The position numbers and the translations under genes were made by a program. Shown piece after piece: positions 59,661-64,000 of a DNA stretch of 64,000 nucleotides (its first letter is position 1; every line of letters starts with the position of its first letter). Under the pieces are notes generated by a model that saw only the letters and a program-made list of their open reading frames with translations, was not told where the DNA came from and did no database searches. This stretch comes from DATJBF01 sp035515475. GTDB lineage: Bacteria > Verrucomicrobiota > Verrucomicrobiia > Palsa-1439. The DNA lies in contig DATJBF010000077.1 of assembly GCA_035515475.1 (NCBI GenBank), forward strand, positions 1 to 64,000. The letters run 5' to 3'.

Positions 59661-61779
59661 GAGTCCACACCGACGAAATCTGCTCATTTGTTCGAGTCTG
59701 GCGGCGATTACGGCAGCTGTTTACTGGCCGGTCCTGCGCTTTGGATTCGTCAACTACGATGATCCCCTGTATTTCACTGAGAACCTTCATCTCCGATGGG
59801 GCCTGACGCTTCGAGGGCTGGGCTGGGCATTTACCACGCCGCTGGACCAGTGGATGCCTGTGACTTGGTTGGCCCGGATACTCGAGTACCAGTTCTTCGG
59901 CTTGCACGCCGGCCCAGATCATTTGGTCAATTTGCTTTTTCATATCGCTAATATCATGCTGCTGTTTGCCGTGTTCAATCGGATGACAGGTGCGCCGTGG
60001 CGGAGTGCGATGGTGGCGGCCTTGTTTGCGCTGCATCCGCTGCATGTAGAGTCGGTGGCGTGGGTCACGGGTCTCAAGGACGTGCTGAGCATGTGGTTGG
60101 GGATGCTGACGATCTGGGCGTATGTCCGATATGTTGAGCAGATCACGTTACACGGTTCGCGCGTGAAGGTCTTCTACGGTCTGACGCTCGTGTTCTTCGT
60201 CTTGGCGCTTATGAGCAAGCCGATGGTGGTGACTCTGCCGTTTGTGCTGTTGCTACTGGACTATTGGCCCTTGGGTCGGACACGATGGGCCGAGCCGGCC
60301 ACCGGTGGGTGCGTGAAGGTTTCTCCAGTCGAGTTACTCAAGGAAAAAGTCCCGTTTCTTGTGCTGACTGCTGCGTCGTGTGCGGTAACTCTTTGGTCGC
60401 AGCGGAACGAAGGAGCGCTGGAGGGGGTGCCTCTCGGGCGCGTCGCGATTGCCTTGCTCTCTTATGTCGGCTACTTGGCCAAGGCGTTTTGGCCAACGAG
60501 GCTGGCTGTCTTCTATCCGTTGGCTCCGAACCTGTCGTTGGCGACGGCGATTGTTGCTGGCGCTGGTCTGGCGGGGGTGACGGCAGTTGTGATTCGGAGC
60601 GCCCGGCATGCGCCGTGGCTTGCGATGGGCTGGTTTTGGTATTTGGGAACACTGGTGCCGGTCATCGGGTTGGTGCAGGTGGGGATTGTGCAGGGAATCG
60701 CGGATCGCTACACGTATGTTCCTTTTGTTGGGCTGTTCGTGATGCTGTGCTGGAGTGTACCAGGCAGTGCGCTGGAGCGGGGGATTGCGAAGGCGGCGGT
60801 TTGTGTCATCGCAACGGCGGCGCTTGCGGTCTGCGCCCTACTGACCAGGGTCCAAGTTGGCTACTGGAGGGACGGGGAGACGTTGTTTCGCCACGCCCTT
60901 GATGTGACCCGGGACAATTGGGTGGCGCACAACGATTTGGGGACCGCCTTGCTGGCTTTGGGCCGGGTGCCGGAGGCGATGGAACATTGGCAAGAAGCGC
61001 TGCGGATCAAGCCGGGTTCCCCCGAGACGCATTACAATCTGGGAAACGCCCTATTAAAGGCGGGCAAGCTCGAAGAGGCGATCGGGCATTACGAACAGGC
61101 GTTGCGGGTCAAGCCCGACTACGCCGAGGCGCACTACAATCTGGGGGTTGCGTTGTCACAGCGGGGCCGTTTCCTGGAGGCAATCAACCATTACGAGCAA
61201 GCGCTGCGGCTCATGCCCGATCTCGCCGAAGCGCACTACAACTTGGGACTGGCCTTGGCGAAATTGGGTCGGGTGCCCGAAGCGATTGGTCATTTCGAGG
61301 AGGCGCTCCAGCTCAAGCCGGATTTGGCCGAGGCGCACTACAATTTGGGGCTGGCGCTGGCGAAATCGGGTCGGGTGCCGGAGGCGATCAAACATTGGGA
61401 ACAAGCGTTGCGGCTCAAGCCTGACTATGCCGAGGCCCACGGTAACTTGGGAGTTGCCCTGGCGCGGGCGGGTAGGGTGCGGGAGGCGATTGAGCATTAC
61501 GAAGAAGCGTTACGAATCAAGCCCGACTATGCGGAGGCGCAGTACAACCTGGGGATTGCGTTGGAGCGATTGGGTCGAGTCGGTGAGGCGATTACTCATT
61601 ACGAACAGGCGGTGCGGCTCAACCCGGATTACGCCAGAGCGCATTATAATTTGGGGACGGCCTTGGAGGAAGCGGGTCGGGTACAGGAGGCAATCGGACA
61701 TTACCGGGAGGCGTTGCGGATTGATCCCCGTATGGTCGAGGCTCGCAATAGGCTGGCGCGACTGGGGGCTGCTCAGTAA
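59653..61779 (+). CDS. TMTC-like membrane glycosyltransferase with TPRs (C2)
   Basis: A 708-residue paralogue of C1. Core motifs are FGFVNYDDPLYFTENLHLR (Asp36-37), HPLHVESVAWVTGLKDVLS, MSKPMVVTLPF, DYWPLGRTRW and ADRYTYVPFVG. Eight TPRs from about residue 422 and the tail RLARLGAAQ follow. ATG 59653 (MTKSPHRRNLL) aligns with C1's start; an ATG at 59641 and a longer frame to 59539 exist. Its last two TPRs (REALRIDPRMVEARNRLARL) are closer to those of the B genes than to C1's. Confidence 0.88.
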   Translation: MTKSPHRRNLLICSSLAAITAAVYWPVLRFGFVNYDDPLYFTENLHLRWGLTLRGLGWAFTTPLDQWMPVTWLARILEYQFFGLHAGPDHLVNLLFHIANIMLLFAVFNRMTGAPWRSAMVAALFALHPLHVESVAWVTGLKDVLSMWLGMLTIWAYVRYVEQITLHGSRVKVFYGLTLVFFVLALMSKPMVVTLPFVLLLLDYWPLGRTRWAEPATGGCVKVSPVELLKEKVPFLVLTAASCAVTLWSQRNEGALEGVPLGRVAIALLSYVGYLAKAFWPTRLAVFYPLAPNLSLATAIVAGAGLAGVTAVVIRSARHAPWLAMGWFWYLGTLVPVIGLVQVGIVQGIADRYTYVPFVGLFVMLCWSVPGSALERGIAKAAVCVIATAALAVCALLTRVQVGYWRDGETLFRHALDVTRDNWVAHNDLGTALLALGRVPEAMEHWQEALRIKPGSPETHYNLGNALLKAGKLEEAIGHYEQALRVKPDYAEAHYNLGVALSQRGRFLEAINHYEQALRLMPDLAEAHYNLGLALAKLGRVPEAIGHFEEALQLKPDLAEAHYNLGLALAKSGRVPEAIKHWEQALRLKPDYAEAHGNLGVALARAGRVREAIEHYEEALRIKPDYAEAQYNLGIALERLGRVGEAITHYEQAVRLNPDYARAHYNLGTALEEAGRVQEAIGHYREALRIDPRMVEARNRLARLGAAQ

Positions 61780-61871
61780 GTGATTGCTTGCCATGCGAAA
61801 GAGGCGGCTCGGAAGTCGTTCGCACCGCAGGACCAGCGGTGGCCACGGCGAGCTTGGACGAGTCCGGTTGG

Positions 61872-61889
61872 CCCCGAAAGTTTTCGGGG
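61872..61889 (+). repeat. Perfect hairpin in the C2-B3 gap
   Basis: CCCCGAAA (61872-61879) and TTTCGGGG (61882-61889) form an 8-bp stem with a two-base loop, directly before a promoter-like sequence. No T-run follows; it could be a weak terminator of C2 or a regulatory site for B3. Confidence 0.5.
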
Positions 61890-61919
61890 TTGGCTGCGGC
61901 CGGCCGTTTTGAATAGACT
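61890..61919 (+). promoter_or_regulatory. Promoter for B3
   Basis: TTGGCT (61890-61895), an 18-base spacer, TAGACT (61914-61919). The -10 ends nine bases before the ATG, so the transcript would have almost no leader. Confidence 0.5.
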
Positions 61920-61928
61920 GCCTGCCTG

Positions 61929-63857
61929 ATGAAAGCGCAGAGGTTCATCCCGCTCGTGGTGATTGCAGCGGGGCTGCTCGCTTATCAGGACAGCTTCACG
62001 GGGGAGTTCGTCCATGATGACTTGGGGTCGATCCTTGAAAACCCAACGATTCGTCATCTCTGGCCGATTTGGCAATCACTGTCGCCACCGCACCGGGGTG
62101 GGCTTACGGTGGAAGGCCGTCCGCTGATCAATTTGTCTCTGGCTGTCAACTACGCCCTCGGTGGGTACAACGTGTGGGGATATCACGCGTTGAATCTGGC
62201 CGTTCATATCCTCGCAGGCTTGACCTTGCTGGGCATCGTGCGGCGGACGTTGCTTCAGCCGCCTTTGCGTGGCCGCTTTGGCGCGGCGGCCAATGAATTG
62301 GCTCTGGCCGTGGCGGTTCTCTGGACGGTTCATCCCCTCCAGACTGAGTCGGTGGCGTATGTGATTCAGCGGGCCGAATCGATCATGGGATTGTTCTACC
62401 TGCTCACGCTGTACTGTTTTATCCGCGGAACCGAGTCACCAACCGAGGGAGATGGGAAATGGTTCACGAGAAATGGTTCATGGGGCCGGTTGTGGTATGG
62501 CTTGTCAGTGACGGCCTGCGGGTTGGGGATGGCCAGTAAAGAGGTGATGGTTTCCGCACCGTTGATGGTCGCGCTTTACGACCGGGCATTTCTTTCCCCG
62601 TCATTCCGCGAAGCATGGCGGCGCCGGTGGCCACTATACCTTGCCTTGGCCAGTACGTGGGTCCTGCTGGGTTTCGTGCTGGCTGCTGGGCAGGTCCCCA
62701 CCACGTTGACGATTGCGCGGCGCCTTGGCTTTACCTGGTGGCAGTACTTGGCGACCCAGCCAGGGGTGATCCTCTATTACGTGCGGCTGACCGTATGGCC
62801 GTCACCGCTCTGTGTGTGTCATCCGTGGCCCATTGCGAAGACGTGGACGAGCGTTCTGCCGTCGATAATTGTGGTGGTGATTCTCGTGGCGGCGTCGGCT
62901 TGGGCATGGCGACGGCACCCGGTTTGGGGATTTGTGGGCGCGTGGTTTTTTATCATCCTTGCGCCAAGTTCGAGCTTCATCCCGCTTCGTGATCCGCTGT
63001 ACGAACACCGGATGTATTTGTCGTTGGCCGTGGTCGTGAGTCTTGTGGTGGTGGGGTTGTATTGGCTGGCGGGCCGACGAAGCTTGGTTGTGTTCGTTGC
63101 GGCGGCGATCGGACTGGGCTTACTCACGTGGCGGCGCAATCCGGATTACCGGAGTGAAGTTGCCCTCTGGGCTGACGCGGTGGCCAAGTTTCCCAATGAC
63201 CTTCTACTGCGCAACAACTTGGGGATCGCCCTGACAAGAGCGGGGAGGTTTCAGGAAGCCATCGGGCGGTACGAGGAAGCCATCCGGCTACAGCCCCAGT
63301 ATGCTGACGCTCACTACAATCTCGGGATTGCCCTGGAGCGATCGGGCCGGCTGGGAGAGGCGATCGCTCAGTATGAGCAGGCATTGCATCTCAGGCCCGA
63401 TGACGCCGAGGGCCATTACAATCTGGGGGTGACCTTGCAGCGAATGGGCAGGGTGCAGGAAGCCCTCGGGCACTACGAGCGAGCGTTGCAGCTCAGACCG
63501 GGTTACGCTGAGGCGCACTACAATCTGGGGATTGCCCTGGCGCGCTCGGGTCGGGTGCCGGAGGCGGTCGGGCATTTCGAGGAAGCGGTACGGCTCAAGC
63601 CGGATCTGGCCGAGGCGCACTACAGTTTGGGACTGGCGTTGGCAAAACTGGGTCGGGTGCCGGAAGCGGAGGGGCAGTGGGAGGAAGCGTTGCGGATCAA
63701 ACCTGACTATGCGGAGGCACATGTCAGCTTGGGGATTGCCTCGGAGCGAGCGGGCCGGATGGCGGAAGCGAAGGAGCACTATGAACAGGCGTTGCGGATC
63801 AATCCACGCATGGTCGAGGCCCAGAATAGGCTGGCGCGTTTGCAGGCGGTTCAGTAA
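61929..63857 (+). CDS. TMTC-like membrane glycosyltransferase with TPRs (B3)
   Basis: A 642-residue member of subfamily B. Core motifs are TGEFVHDDLGSILENPTIRH (Asp30-31), HPLQTESVAYVIQRAESIMG, ASKEVMVSAPL and YEHRMYLSLA. Six TPRs and the tail RLARLQAVQ follow. The N-terminus lacks the eight-residue MTGN lead of B1 and B2. TPRs 4 and 5 match B2 almost exactly, while TPR 2 matches the ninth repeat of B1, so the repeat block is a mosaic. B2 and B3 are both followed by the same gene start (intact here, truncated after B2). Confidence 0.88.
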   Translation: MKAQRFIPLVVIAAGLLAYQDSFTGEFVHDDLGSILENPTIRHLWPIWQSLSPPHRGGLTVEGRPLINLSLAVNYALGGYNVWGYHALNLAVHILAGLTLLGIVRRTLLQPPLRGRFGAAANELALAVAVLWTVHPLQTESVAYVIQRAESIMGLFYLLTLYCFIRGTESPTEGDGKWFTRNGSWGRLWYGLSVTACGLGMASKEVMVSAPLMVALYDRAFLSPSFREAWRRRWPLYLALASTWVLLGFVLAAGQVPTTLTIARRLGFTWWQYLATQPGVILYYVRLTVWPSPLCVCHPWPIAKTWTSVLPSIIVVVILVAASAWAWRRHPVWGFVGAWFFIILAPSSSFIPLRDPLYEHRMYLSLAVVVSLVVVGLYWLAGRRSLVVFVAAAIGLGLLTWRRNPDYRSEVALWADAVAKFPNDLLLRNNLGIALTRAGRFQEAIGRYEEAIRLQPQYADAHYNLGIALERSGRLGEAIAQYEQALHLRPDDAEGHYNLGVTLQRMGRVQEALGHYERALQLRPGYAEAHYNLGIALARSGRVPEAVGHFEEAVRLKPDLAEAHYSLGLALAKLGRVPEAEGQWEEALRIKPDYAEAHVSLGIASERAGRMAEAKEHYEQALRINPRMVEAQNRLARLQAVQ

Positions 63858-63860
63858 GTG

Positions 63861-64000
63861 ATGGGTCTGAGGCCGAAGATGATCGAAGGTAGGGCAGATG
63901 GTAGCGGTGGAGAGGTGCCGGAAGGGAACTCGCGGTGGGTGCAGTACGGCATCTTGGGTGCGGTGTGCGCGTTGGTCATCGGGCTTTATGCGGGTATGGC
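63861..64000 (+). CDS. Start of a further membrane protein (cut by window end)
   Basis: The ATG lies one base after the GTG that follows the B3 stop. The visible 46 codons give MGLRPKMIEGRADGSGGEVP, a polar tail, then the beginning of a membrane segment (YGILGAVCALVIGLYAGM). This fits a tenth array member or a related membrane protein; the acidic loop motif would lie beyond the window. A truncated copy of the first codons lies at 57356-57418. Confidence 0.6.
   Translation, partial: MGLRPKMIEGRADGSGGEVPEGNSRWVQYGILGAVCALVIGLYAGM

Noticed and set aside
50667..63857. 102-bp repeats as non-coding satellite DNA
   Set aside because: The period is the TPR codon unit in a single frame with the full TPR consensus, so these are coding repeats.

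Overview
The window looks like a chromosomal segment of a Gram-negative, GC-rich bacterium of the PVC group, most likely a Verrucomicrobium near Limisphaerales/Pedosphaera. This placement is an inference. It rests on Kdo and Lpt genes for an LPS-type outer membrane, an HPrK-HPr-EI regulatory set, an exported vWA protein with an 'RFYRI' domain of the kind common in Verrucomicrobia, PL10 pectate lyase, and many dispersed palindromic repeats. No rRNA, tRNA, CRISPR array, integrase or transposase was recognised.

Layout: 0.2-0.9 kb, three small minus-strand ORFs with a terminator. 1.0-1.5 kb, a small membrane protein. 1.5-6.8 kb, a compact minus-strand operon of three related lipoproteins, small proteins, a six-pass membrane protein with two Ig-like domains and a patatin-like phospholipase. 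6.8-7.6 kb, a gene-free repeat sink with a 21-bp degenerate minisatellite. 7.6-15.8 kb, an envelope and PTS cluster on the minus strand (kdsA-kdsC-esterase, lptC-lptA, lptB-hprK-ptsH-ptsI-nucleotidyltransferase). 16.0-22.7 kb, a TetR-controlled RND efflux operon with two matching operators. 22.9-29.1 kb, vWA protein, pyrG, kdsB, gdhA, tag and an OB-fold protein. 29.2-37.5 kb, pectate lyase, parB, M48 and M28 peptidases, a cNMP-ATPase-patatin fusion and a PaaK-like ligase. 37.5-38.9 kb, small unknown genes flanked by a duplicated gene end. 39.1-44.6 kb, dienelactone hydrolase, methyltransferase, thiolase/FadJ beta-oxidation pair and tadA.

44.6-64.0 kb is the most striking region. Nine complete paralogues, and the start of a probable tenth, are packed together: two on minus, seven or more on plus. 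Each has a multi-pass membrane core resembling eukaryotic TMTC (DUF1736-type, GT-C fold) O-mannosyltransferases, followed by 4 to 10 tandem 34-residue TPRs. The cores fall into four subfamilies, but TPR blocks look shuffled between subfamilies, and vestiges of duplicated genes lie between them. I read this as an actively recombining family of membrane glycosyltransferases, possibly for cell-surface protein O-glycosylation; the function is inferred.

Many genes share a recognisable promoter form (TTGnCA-like -35, 16-18 bp, TAsnnT-like -10 preceded by TGC or TGT). A dispersed palindromic repeat abuts or contributes the start codons of two genes.
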